This document shows positions 1-5,387 of a stretch of 5,387 nt of DNA, piece after piece. The translations under genes and the position numbers were made by a program. This DNA is from an uncultured Clostridium sp. GTDB lineage: Bacteria; Bacillota; Clostridia; Lachnospirales; Anaerotignaceae. Below the pieces are notes generated by a model that saw only the letters and a list, made by a program, of their open reading frames with translations, was not told where the DNA came from and searched no databases. Position 1 is the first letter of the stretch. Every line of letters starts with the position of its first letter. The DNA lies in the NCBI GenBank assembly GCA_947246775.1, contig CAMXTM010000169.1:1-5387 (forward strand), given 5' to 3'.

Positions 1-520
1 TATCAGGTAACTCCATTCCTGTATCTCCAAACAACACTTTAAATTCATTATGTGGTAATGTTCTTTGTACAATATCCAAAACAACTATACTATCTTTTCC
101 GCCACTAAAAGCTACATAAAACACATCTACTTTATCTTTATATTGATGATATGTATTATATACTTTTCTTATCGTTTCCTGCACAAGGCTTTCTAGCAAT
201 GCTCTATTTTTTTCTACCATTGCAGGCACATCAACAAAGTCAAGTACATTTGATTCGAGTTCTTCTACCAAAATCAGTTCTGGCGCTGTGTACAATGTAC
301 CCCCTTTTGTTTGCGCTATCTTTTTTCCACGATAAAAATAGTTATTCGCTTCTGCCCACATATACGGAAAAGTATCTTCTTTTTTATATTGGAAATATTT
401 ATCAAATCCTAAAATATCCATTTCTTTATAATATACGGGACGAGGCTCTTTACTAAATGCAAGAGGGGAACTGTTTAAAAGCAATCCGCCTGTCTCCTCG
501 TCCCATTCATAAGAATACAT
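1..520 (-). CDS. PAPS reductase / ATP-pyrophosphatase family protein (3' end cut by window edge)
   Basis: 173 codons are visible, beginning at ATG 520-518 and open to the left edge. Residues 139-144 read SGGKDS, within FYVAFSGGKDS. This is the PP-loop that binds ATP pyrophosphate in the PAPS reductase/DndC/N-type ATP-pyrophosphatase superfamily. About 20 residues later comes VLFGDTGMELPD (163-173), matching the D-T-G strand end that follows the loop in PAPS reductases. The N-terminal 130 residues are not part of the catalytic core. They contain GFDKYF (38-43), PYMWAEANNYFYRGKK (52-67) and TKGGTLYTAPEL (71-82), a segment I associate from memory with long PAPS-reductase-like proteins of Firmicutes and Bacteroidetes. 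No cysteine occurs in the visible part. The substrate cannot be read from this portion. Family knowledge allows sulfur or adenylate transfer chemistry, including DNA phosphorothioation-type roles. A housekeeping sulfate-assimilation CysH is less likely given the long N-terminus and the odd neighbour. It starts 6 bp after the upstream gene's stop, so it is in the same operon. Confidence 0.9.
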   Translation of the reverse strand, partial: MYSYEWDEETGGLLLNSSPLAFSKEPRPVYYKEMDILGFDKYFQYKKEDTFPYMWAEANNYFYRGKKIAQTKGGTLYTAPELILVEELESNVLDFVDVPAMVEKNRALLESLVQETIRKVYNTYHQYKDKVDVFYVAFSGGKDSIVVLDIVQRTLPHNEFKVLFGDTGMELPD

Positions 521-526
521 TTTTTA

Positions 527-3500
527 TCAGCCCCTTTTTTCTCTTTTTACTCTTGCTATAATATTATCTATGCCTGCATAACTTGGACGTGCTAAATACC
601 CTTTTTCACACAGATAATTTAATACTTCTTGGCTATCATCTGAAAAAAAGTCATTTTTTAAAATATAAATTATCAACTCATCAAATGATTTGATATTAGA
701 CCCCTTTTTTACAATTGCGCCAACACAATCCTCTACATAGTAACGATTGTTGATAAGCTTATATGCTGCACTAAAATGCGCTACATACTGCTCTAATAAA
801 TAAATATTCCAAGAAAAATCTGTTTCTGGAAAAAATGCAAAATTAATCTCTTTTAGTGCAACATAATCTCCTATGCAATACTGTGAAATCGCAGCATCTG
901 TAGTTTGCATATCAAAATTTGCTTGCTCTTTTGAAACAAAATTCGTTTCATTGATACGCATTGCATATTGGTAAATTGTTTTAAGGTTAATTTCTTGTAC
1001 GCCAAGTTCTTTCTTTAATTCCTTTAAATCCTCAATCGTAAAAGTACTATGTTTTTTTGCAAACGCAGCAAAGCCATTTTGTAAACCAGCGCTTGACTTG
1101 CTCGTAATGATATTTGCTCCAAAATTAAATTTATCAGACAAATAATATGCAAGCGCATCTCTTTTTCCAATTTTAGAATATTGCTCAAAGCGTTCCATAA
1201 TATTTGTATTTTCTAGCGCAGTAAACAATTTATCTACTGAAATAGAATTATTTTCAGAAATCGCTTTTGTAATGATGTCAGCAATTTCATCTAATTCTTC
1301 TTTATTTAAATCAAACATCGAAATATGAAAACATTCTTCACCACGTTTATTCCAAATAAAATCCCTCTTTATAGAAATGAGGTTTTTGATTCGTTCTTCT
1401 GGAATGTTAGGAAACGCTTGATAAATTCTTTGTATAGAAATTGGCGTACCATAATCTAAAATGACTTCTTTTATACTATTGCTTAAGTTAAATGAAGTAT
1501 TTTCTTGATTGGAAAAATATTCTCTTTTAAAATAATAGTCTTTTAAAATATGTTGAAGATATTTTTTTAGCATTTCTTCATTATAAATGTTTGAAAATTC
1601 TCCTTGAAATTCATCAAATAACACTTTATAATAAATCACACTTTTTCCACTTTTAAAGCTGTTTTGAATGAAATCAATTAGTTTTTGTTTCATTTCTGCA
1701 CTAGCAAGGGAATCTACAGAAAAAATGCGTTCCTCATAGAGTATGCCTGCTTGTAAAATTTTTTCTTCTATTCTATATTGTGCTAATTTATCATCAGCGT
1801 TGATATTTTCATTCCATTTTTCGTTATAGTATTTAATAAACTTTTTGATGTCCAAATAAGAACCTTTACGAAATCCCTTTGCAAAATATTCTGTTAGAAT
1901 TTGTTCATAAGGATTTTCTGGTTTTTGTTCTTGCTCAGCCAATTTATCTAAATCGTTAAAAGTTGAGTTATCTGATTCAAAATGACTTATTTCTACGTTG
2001 TTTTCTTCAAAATCATTTTGTTCAGAATTGTTTGTTTCGGTGTTACTTGTTTCTATGTTACTTACTTCTAAATCATTTATTTCAACATGACTTATTTCAG
2101 TATTACTTGTTTCTAATTCTTCTAACTCCTCTAAGTCATCTAAATCCTCTAAAAGCAAATCGTCTAAATCTAAAGTAATTCTCTTTTCTATTACCATATA
2201 ATGTCGTTTTATTGGTAAAGGTATTTTTTTTGGCTCTATATGATATTCTATGTCTGTCTTATTTAAATGGTCAGTTTTACTAAAATTATCATTATTATTG
2301 GCATTATCTGTATTGTTTAAGTCATCTATGTCATCTAAATTATCAGTTCTGCATAGACTATCCGTTTCACTTAAATTATTATCACTACTTAAAACATCAC
2401 TTTTATTTATGCTATCTATATTTACCTCAAAAGGAGAGGACTGAACTTCCTTTGAAATTGGACAAGGAAGTGGTCTTGCAACTTTTGCGTATTCTAGTGT
2501 ATACCAAGCTTCCTTGAATTTTTTAGCTTTTAATTCCAATGGATTGATATTATATTCACAATAAGCAAAAACAATATCAAAACGCTGTTGACAACAGCTT
2601 ACAAAATCATCTAAATCACGTCCACCAATTAACCAAAGACAACCACCTTTTTCACGAAGGTCTTCATAGTCGATATTCTGGCTTTTAATATACTCCAGAA
2701 GTTGCCTATCTGCATTATTTTGAGATTGTATGGTGATACTATCTTTTACATCAACACTATTTGTGTTATCTATACTATCTTTTACATCAATATTGTTTGT
2801 ATTATCTATACTATCTTTTATGTCAATATTGCTGATATTGTCAATATTATCTTTCATATCAACATTGTTTTTTACCTCAAAAGAAGAGGATTGTGTTTTC
2901 TTTTGAATTGGACGAGGAAGTGGTCTTGCAACCTTTGCATACGTTGTTGTCCACCAAGCTTCTTCAAACTTTTTACCATTTTTATTATAATGAAAAGTAA
3001 TATCAAAACGCTGTTCACAAGCTTTTACAAAATTATCTAATTCATGTCCGCCAATTAACCAAAGACAACCACCTTTTGCTCGATGGTCTTCATAGTCTAC
3101 CTCTTTGTTTTTGATATACTCCAGAAGTTGCCTATCTGCATTATTTTGAGATTGTATGGCTATACTATCTTTTACATCAACATTGTTTATATTATCTATA
3201 CTATCTTTTATGTCAACATTGTTTTTTACCTCAAAAGAAGAGGATTGTATTTTCTTTTGAGGTGGACGAGAAAGTGGTCTTACAACTTTTGCATACGTTG
3301 TTGTCCACCAAGCTTCTTCAAACTTTTTACCATTTTTATTATAATGAAAAGTAATATCAAAACGCTGTTCACAAGCTTTTACAAAATTATCTAATTCATG
3401 TCCGCCAATTAACCAAAGAGAGCCACCTTTTGCTCGATGGTCTTCATAGTCTACCTCTTTGTTTTTAATATACTCAAGAAGTTGTTCGTCTGCATCATTG

Positions 3501-4681
3501 AGACTTATTTTTTTGTTTTTTTCTTTTTTATCACTATTTACTTCATAATAAATGGTAACAATATTTTTATTATTAATGCCACATAATTGAAGTAATCTAT
3601 TGATTCTTAAAATAATATTATTTGCATTAAGATATGTTTCTAAAAATAAATTTCCTTCTATTCTTTCAGGTCTTCTCAAATATTGTTTATGAATCGCATC
3701 TGCAATATCAATAGAGCTATTGTTTGCAAATAAGCTACTATTTGTAAAACGAGAAATTTGACTTGCATAGTCCTGATACAAACAGCTCACTACTTGCACG
3801 TAGAGATTACTCCAATTCATAACATTATATTTCTTATCAAAATAAACAAAATACAATGGTTTTGTATCATAAAGATTTTGGTTTTCTATATTATTCCAAT
3901 CTATGGTTAATAAATTTGATTTTGTTTTTTCAACAGTAGTATTTTTTTCTGTTTCTTTTTTTTCTGATGATATTTTTCCTACAGGACTTATTTCTACCTC
4001 ATTTTGAGCAAATTCTGCTTCGTTTTCCTTTAAAAAGTCATAATAGTATTGGATTGCAGCTTTCATTTTTTTATAGGAACCAAAATAATTAGATTTAAGC
4101 TTTGAACTAGAATCTATGATTATTTTTATTTCAGAAATGACTTTTAATGATGCTGTTTCAAAAAAAGGTTTTTCTAGCAAAGGATAATCCTTGCTATTTA
4201 AAAAAGTTTTTTCGATTTCTACATATGCCATATAAAAATCATACATTTGCGCTGGAGAAACTTTTGCAGAAAGCCAAGCAAGAAATCTTTCTTGCAAGGA
4301 TACAGAAACTTTTTGCTGCGTTGTTTGCTGCTGTTCCATTTGTGTTATTTCTGCCTGCTCTTTTGCTCTATTTAATACTTTATCAAAATAAGGTCTGTTT
4401 GTTTTATACTGATTTATCATATCAACAAATATGGAAGGTGCATTACTTAATGTTGAAAGTTTATTATTAAATGCATTTCCTAAAATAGATAATTGAAGTG
4501 AAATACCATTTTCATTTCTAAAAATATCATCTATTTCCATTCCTAAATTTTTTGCTCGATTTCTTAAAGCAGTAGAGGTTTGTTGTATGGCTTCCACTCT
4601 GGAGAGTTTTCTGGATTCTATTTGTAAATAAGCATCAATTAAAATTGCTGTTTCTTCTTCACTCCAAAGTATTCTTGCCAT
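527..4681 (-). CDS. Giant modular repeat protein, putative nucleic-acid-binding component of a PAPS-reductase operon
   Basis: 1384 residues from ATG 4681-4679. A GTG three codons upstream (4690) is in frame, but it overlaps the Shine-Dalgarno GAGGTG (4688-4693), which is correctly spaced, 6 nt, for the ATG. I cannot assign a named family. Visible layout by residue: 1-110, SANT/Myb-like, opening MARILWSEEE with RNENGISLQL at 55-64; about 125-222, a helical segment (ERFLAWLSAK, then KPFFET at 171-176); about 275-382, a W-x-x-L-Y segment (MNWSNLY, RRPERIEGNLFLETYLNANN, TIYYEV); 400-469, 518-587 and 660-737, three copies of a KGGxLWLIGG module; low-complexity linkers of 12-, 6- and 5-residue repeats; an acidic Leu-rich stretch just before 859; 914-1384, a C-terminal region with several winged-helix-like stretches and a conserved-looking end (LINNRYYVEDCVGAIV, LCEKGYLARPSY). 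There is no signal peptide, membrane segment, Walker box or nuclease motif, so it is probably cytoplasmic. I infer DNA recognition or scaffolding for the downstream PAPS-reductase-like enzyme. It is the first visible gene of its operon. Confidence 0.85.
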   Translation of the reverse strand: MARILWSEEETAILIDAYLQIESRKLSRVEAIQQTSTALRNRAKNLGMEIDDIFRNENGISLQLSILGNAFNNKLSTLSNAPSIFVDMINQYKTNRPYFDKVLNRAKEQAEITQMEQQQTTQQKVSVSLQERFLAWLSAKVSPAQMYDFYMAYVEIEKTFLNSKDYPLLEKPFFETASLKVISEIKIIIDSSSKLKSNYFGSYKKMKAAIQYYYDFLKENEAEFAQNEVEISPVGKISSEKKETEKNTTVEKTKSNLLTIDWNNIENQNLYDTKPLYFVYFDKKYNVMNWSNLYVQVVSCLYQDYASQISRFTNSSLFANNSSIDIADAIHKQYLRRPERIEGNLFLETYLNANNIILRINRLLQLCGINNKNIVTIYYEVNSDKKEKNKKISLNDADEQLLEYIKNKEVDYEDHRAKGGSLWLIGGHELDNFVKACEQRFDITFHYNKNGKKFEEAWWTTTYAKVVRPLSRPPQKKIQSSSFEVKNNVDIKDSIDNINNVDVKDSIAIQSQNNADRQLLEYIKNKEVDYEDHRAKGGCLWLIGGHELDNFVKACEQRFDITFHYNKNGKKFEEAWWTTTYAKVARPLPRPIQKKTQSSSFEVKNNVDMKDNIDNISNIDIKDSIDNTNNIDVKDSIDNTNSVDVKDSITIQSQNNADRQLLEYIKSQNIDYEDLREKGGCLWLIGGRDLDDFVSCCQQRFDIVFAYCEYNINPLELKAKKFKEAWYTLEYAKVARPLPCPISKEVQSSPFEVNIDSINKSDVLSSDNNLSETDSLCRTDNLDDIDDLNNTDNANNNDNFSKTDHLNKTDIEYHIEPKKIPLPIKRHYMVIEKRITLDLDDLLLEDLDDLEELEELETSNTEISHVEINDLEVSNIETSNTETNNSEQNDFEENNVEISHFESDNSTFNDLDKLAEQEQKPENPYEQILTEYFAKGFRKGSYLDIKKFIKYYNEKWNENINADDKLAQYRIEEKILQAGILYEERIFSVDSLASAEMKQKLIDFIQNSFKSGKSVIYYKVLFDEFQGEFSNIYNEEMLKKYLQHILKDYYFKREYFSNQENTSFNLSNSIKEVILDYGTPISIQRIYQAFPNIPEERIKNLISIKRDFIWNKRGEECFHISMFDLNKEELDEIADIITKAISENNSISVDKLFTALENTNIMERFEQYSKIGKRDALAYYLSDKFNFGANIITSKSSAGLQNGFAAFAKKHSTFTIEDLKELKKELGVQEINLKTIYQYAMRINETNFVSKEQANFDMQTTDAAISQYCIGDYVALKEINFAFFPETDFSWNIYLLEQYVAHFSAAYKLINNRYYVEDCVGAIVKKGSNIKSFDELIIYILKNDFFSDDSQEVLNYLCEKGYLARPSYAGIDNIIARVKREKRG
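531..536 (-). promoter_or_regulatory. Ribosome-binding site of the PAPS-reductase-like gene, inside the upstream gene
   Basis: On the minus strand AAGGGG lies 10 nt before ATG 520-518. It falls within the last codons of the large upstream gene, whose TGA occupies 529-527. Translation of the second gene therefore probably depends on ribosomes reaching the end of the first (coupling). This site also fixes the start at 520. Confidence 0.6.
1943..2107 (-). repeat. 15-bp / pentapeptide repeat tract, 11 units (residues 859-913)
   Basis: Eleven five-residue units run without interruption from SNTEI, SHVEI, NDLEV, SNIET, SNTET to NDLDK. The general form is (S/N)-N-x-E-x. It is strongly acidic and follows an Asp/Glu/Leu-rich stretch (LDLDDLLLEDLDD, then LEELEE). 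It does not fit the A-(D/N)-L-x-x rule of quadrilateral beta-helix pentapeptide proteins well, so I treat it as a low-complexity acidic spacer before the C-terminal region. Confidence 0.65.
2252..2377 (-). repeat. 18-bp / hexapeptide repeat tract, 7 units (residues 769-810)
   Basis: Seven contiguous six-residue units follow module 3: NLSETD, SLCRTD, NLDDID, DLNNTD, NANNND, NFSKTD, HLNKTD. The consensus is N-L-x-x-T-D with the final Asp invariant. DNA identity is low apart from the period, so this is an older tract than the 36-bp arrays. It is acidic and Asn-rich, likely an extended linker. Confidence 0.7.
2471..2704 (-). repeat. KGGxLWLIGG module, copy 3, diverged (residues 660-737)
   Basis: A 78-residue relative of copies 1 and 2. 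It keeps LLEYIK, YEDxRxKGGCLWLIGG, the LDxFV helix, QRFDI, KKFxEAW and YAKVARPLP. It differs at many positions (RDLDDFVSCCQQ) and carries about 8 extra residues in the loop after the QRFDI strand. It is clearly older or under different selection than the other two. Confidence 0.8.
2736..2879 (-). repeat. 36-bp in-frame minisatellite, 4 units (linker between modules 2 and 3)
   Basis: Four contiguous units start at 2736, 2772, 2808 and 2844. They encode 12-residue repeats such as VDVKDSIDNTNS, IDVKDSIDNTNN and IDIKDSIDNTNN. This linker (216 bp) is exactly 72 bp, or two units, longer than the linker between modules 1 and 2 (144 bp), so the arrays have gained or lost whole units. Confidence 0.85.
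2921..3130 (-). repeat. KGGxLWLIGG module, copy 2 (residues 518-587)
   Basis: Same length as copy 1 and almost identical. The protein differs only by Ser-to-Cys after GG and Val-to-Ala near the end (YAKVARP). The DNA from 2934 to 3065 matches 3288 to 3419 without a mismatch (132 bp). It lies exactly 354 bp, or 118 codons, downstream of copy 1 in reading direction. Confidence 0.85.
3162..3233 (-). repeat. 36-bp in-frame minisatellite, 2 units (linker between modules 1 and 2)
   Basis: Units at 3162-3197 and 3198-3233 encode a 12-residue repeat with the core VDxKDSIDN. The end of the second unit changes into the common FEVKNN boundary. The linker is rich in Asn, Asp, Ser and Lys, so it is probably flexible and hydrophilic. 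Confidence 0.8.
3275..3484 (-). repeat. KGGxLWLIGG module, copy 1 (residues 400-469)
   Basis: A 70-residue module running from QLLEYIKNKEVDYEDHRAKG through GGSLWLIGGHELDNFV and QRFDITFHY to FEEAWWTTTYAKVVRP. This copy has Ser after the GG where the other two have Cys. The alternation of charged helix, GG-hydrophobic strand-GG turn and helix suggests a small alpha/beta fold. From memory, similar segments occur at C-termini of unrelated large clostridial proteins such as helicase-like ones, but I cannot give a family name. Confidence 0.8.
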
Positions 4682-4687
4682 TCTGCA

Positions 4688-4693
4688 CACCTC
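4688..4693 (-). promoter_or_regulatory. Ribosome-binding site deciding the start of the giant gene
   Basis: GAGGTG on the minus strand sits 6 nt before ATG 4681-4679. Using the upstream GTG (4690-4688) would place the start codon inside this site with no other purine-rich match ahead of it at normal spacing, so the ATG at 4681 is preferred. Confidence 0.65.
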
Positions 4694-4889
4694 TTCTCTA
4701 TATTAAACTTCAAAAATCGACAAAATACTTTTTATTGCAATATTCTATATACAAAATTATCACAAAATATCCATAATAAAATTATTATAAATAAATTTGG
4801 ATTACTAGTCAATATATTTCCCTAATATTATATATTTATATTTCCTCATACTATATAAGATTTTATCAACCAAAGAAATCGAAAAAGGA
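4694..4889. promoter_or_regulatory. Divergent intergenic region with promoters for both directions
   Basis: About 200 bp of very A+T-rich DNA between the starts of the giant gene and the XRE gene, so both promoters should lie here. For the plus strand a plausible -10 is TATATA at 4852-4857, without a convincing -35. For the minus strand I find no confident -35/-10 pair. Other structure: a 10-bp palindrome TATTGCAATA at 4733-4742, and a direct repeat ATATTTCC at 4814-4821 and 4838-4845 (24 bp apart). Either could be regulator sites. No ORF or RNA gene is seen. Confidence 0.45.
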
Positions 4890-4900
4890 GTTGATAAAAT
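4860..4900 (+). promoter_or_regulatory. 11-bp perfect inverted repeat over the XRE gene leader, possible operator
   Basis: The arms ATTTTATCAAC (4860-4870) and GTTGATAAAAT (4890-4900) are perfect reverse complements separated by 19 nt. The left arm directly follows the candidate -10. The right arm starts at the last base of the Shine-Dalgarno AAGGAG and ends inside the ATG. It could be an autoregulatory operator bound by the XRE protein, or a weak leader hairpin affecting translation. The A+T-rich arms and long loop make the operator reading more plausible. Confidence 0.5.
4885..4890 (+). promoter_or_regulatory. Ribosome-binding site of the XRE gene
   Basis: AAGGAG lies 8 nt before ATG 4899-4901, close to the ideal Firmicute site, and fixes this start. 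Its last base is part of the inverted repeat 4860-4900. Confidence 0.75.
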
Positions 4901-5249
4901 GCTGTATACGTTGGACTATGGGCAAATAGGGAAAAGGATTAAGCAAGTTCGCAAAATGAAATCATTATCTCAAAACGCATTAGCAGAAAAAGCAGAAGTA
5001 ACACCTAACTTTATTGCAAAAATTGAGGGTAACAATACACATATGAGCATAAAAACACTCATTAATATTGCTAATGCATTGGAAGTCAGCATTGATTATT
5101 TGTTTTTAGATGACAAAAATATGTTAGAACAAGGTAAAAAGACAAGTAATGATTTATTTATTGACACAATGCTTCAAGATTTTTCCGAATCTGACAAAGA
5201 ACTACTCATTGATATGATTAACATTTTTAAAGTGTACAAAAATAAATAA
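4899..5249 (+). CDS. XRE-family helix-turn-helix transcriptional regulator
   Basis: 116 residues, cytoplasmic, with a single N-terminal HTH_XRE (Cro/C1-type) domain spanning about residues 8-70. It opens GQIGKRIKQVRKMKSLSQ. The helix-turn-helix is QNALAEKAEVTPNFIAKIEG (25-44), with the recognition helix at about 36-43, followed by the typical MSIKTLINIANALEVSIDYL (49-68). A short helical tail (about 87-113, LQDFSESDKELLIDMINIFK) resembles the dimerisation tails seen on clostridial XRE regulators. No ligand-binding, peptidase or kinase domain is present. It is transcribed divergently from the giant-gene/PAPS-reductase operon, so regulating that operon and itself is a reasonable inference. Activator or repressor cannot be told. 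An ordinary SinR- or phage-repressor-like protein is the alternative. Confidence 0.93.
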   Translation: MLYTLDYGQIGKRIKQVRKMKSLSQNALAEKAEVTPNFIAKIEGNNTHMSIKTLINIANALEVSIDYLFLDDKNMLEQGKKTSNDLFIDTMLQDFSESDKELLIDMINIFKVYKNK

Positions 5250-5318
5250 TCTCTTTTTACCTTGTTATTTTATTATGCTGTTCTTTTAAAAAAATGTGGT
5301 CTGCTAGAAGCGGACAAA

Positions 5319-5357
5319 AAAAGGTTTTACACTTTTTTAGAAAGTGTAAAACCTTTT
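5319..5357. terminator. Rho-independent terminator, probably bidirectional
   Basis: A perfect 17-bp stem pairs 5319-5335 with 5341-5357, with the 5-nt loop TTTAG. Read on the plus strand it ends the XRE transcript, about 70 bp after its stop, but the T-run is only TTTT before an A. Read on the minus strand the stem is followed by seven consecutive T (5322-5316), a better terminator for a gene converging from the right. It therefore probably serves both directions. Confidence 0.85.
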
Positions 5358-5387
5358 ATAAAAAATTTTGCTTTATGATTTTAAAAG

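Larger units (their letters stand above)
2844..3496 (-). repeat. 354-bp-period tandem duplication covering module, linker start and 36-bp unit
   Basis: The blocks 2844-3142 and 3198-3496 align with a constant offset of 354 bp and no gaps. Over 2880-3113 against 3234-3467 I count 9 mismatches in 234 positions, including a perfect 132-bp run. Similarity fades beyond 3113/3467. The period is a multiple of three, so unequal exchange between copies would remove or add exactly 118 codons in frame. Confidence 0.85.

Noticed and set aside
151..456. Plus-strand open frame of 101 codons, hydrophobic and membrane-protein-like
   Set aside because: It is antisense to the PAPS-reductase-like gene, whose family motifs are unmistakable. 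The hydrophobicity reflects the complementary strand, and there is no supporting ribosome site.
1943..2107. Pentapeptide-repeat (quadrilateral beta-helix) protein fold
   Set aside because: The five-residue period is real, but the positions do not follow A-(D/N)-L-x-x. The central position is often Thr, Val or Ser, and acidic residues dominate.
2736..3233. Regularly spaced 36-bp repeats resembling a CRISPR array
   Set aside because: The units are contiguous without unique spacers, lie inside a continuous reading frame and keep codon phase, so they are a coding minisatellite.
2702..3394. Two similar plus-strand open frames of about 100 codons, which could look like a duplicated small gene pair
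   Set aside because: They are antisense shadows of the duplicated modules. Their likeness comes from the 354-bp repeat, they lack good ribosome sites, and their Ile/Phe/Tyr-rich content is what the opposite strand of this A+T-rich gene would give.
4682..4690. GTG at 4690 as start of the giant gene
   Set aside because: It overlaps the GAGGTG ribosome site that is correctly spaced for the ATG at 4681, and nothing similar lies upstream of it.
4733..4742. 10-bp palindrome TATTGCAATA as a regulator site
   Set aside because: A 10-bp palindrome is not surprising in DNA this A+T-rich, and no second copy is seen near either start, so it is mentioned only within the intergenic region.
5299..5315. Small hairpin (6 pairs including one G-T, 5-nt loop) followed by A residues
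   Set aside because: It is too short and has no T-run on the plus strand. The strong terminator immediately follows, so independent function is not supported.

Overview
The window is A+T-rich (roughly 70% A+T by eye). It has Gram-positive style Shine-Dalgarno sites, A/T-dominated third codon positions and a U-run hairpin terminator. Together with the style of the proteins this suggests a low-GC Firmicute, most likely a clostridial or Lachnospiraceae-type gut bacterium. The organism call is inference.

Layout. Two genes lie head to tail on the minus strand. The first to be transcribed is a very large, modular, repeat-containing gene (527-4681, 1384 codons). Six bases after its stop begins a PAPS-reductase/ATP-pyrophosphatase family gene (1-520), which runs off the left edge after 173 codons. 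Its ribosome-binding site lies inside the last codons of the large gene, so the two are almost certainly co-transcribed and probably translationally coupled. A divergent, very A+T-rich gap of about 200 bp separates the large gene from a small plus-strand XRE-type regulator (4899-5249). A perfect 17-bp stem-loop terminator follows it (5319-5357). Its better T-run faces the minus strand, which hints at a convergent gene just beyond the right edge.

The large protein is the unusual part. It starts with a SANT/Myb-like W-S-E-E-E segment and a helical segment, followed by a W-x-x-L-Y segment. It then carries three copies of a roughly 70-residue module with the core KGGxLWLIGG. Between and after the modules are low-complexity linkers built from in-frame repeats of 12, 6 and 5 residues. 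The protein ends with about 470 residues that look like a series of winged-helix-type segments. Modules 1 and 2 are nearly identical in DNA (354-bp period), so the gene appears to be changing length by duplication now. No catalytic motif is visible in it. I read it as a probable nucleic-acid-binding, recognition or scaffold protein.

How the genes may work together (inference): PAPS-reductase family enzymes with an intact SGGKDS loop outside sulfate-assimilation operons are often parts of nucleic-acid sulfur modification or defence islands (DndC/SspD-like, BREX-associated). An operon that pairs one with a huge repeat-bearing putative DNA-binding protein, next to a divergent XRE regulator, fits an accessory or defence island. 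The remaining operon genes lie outside the window, so this cannot be settled here.
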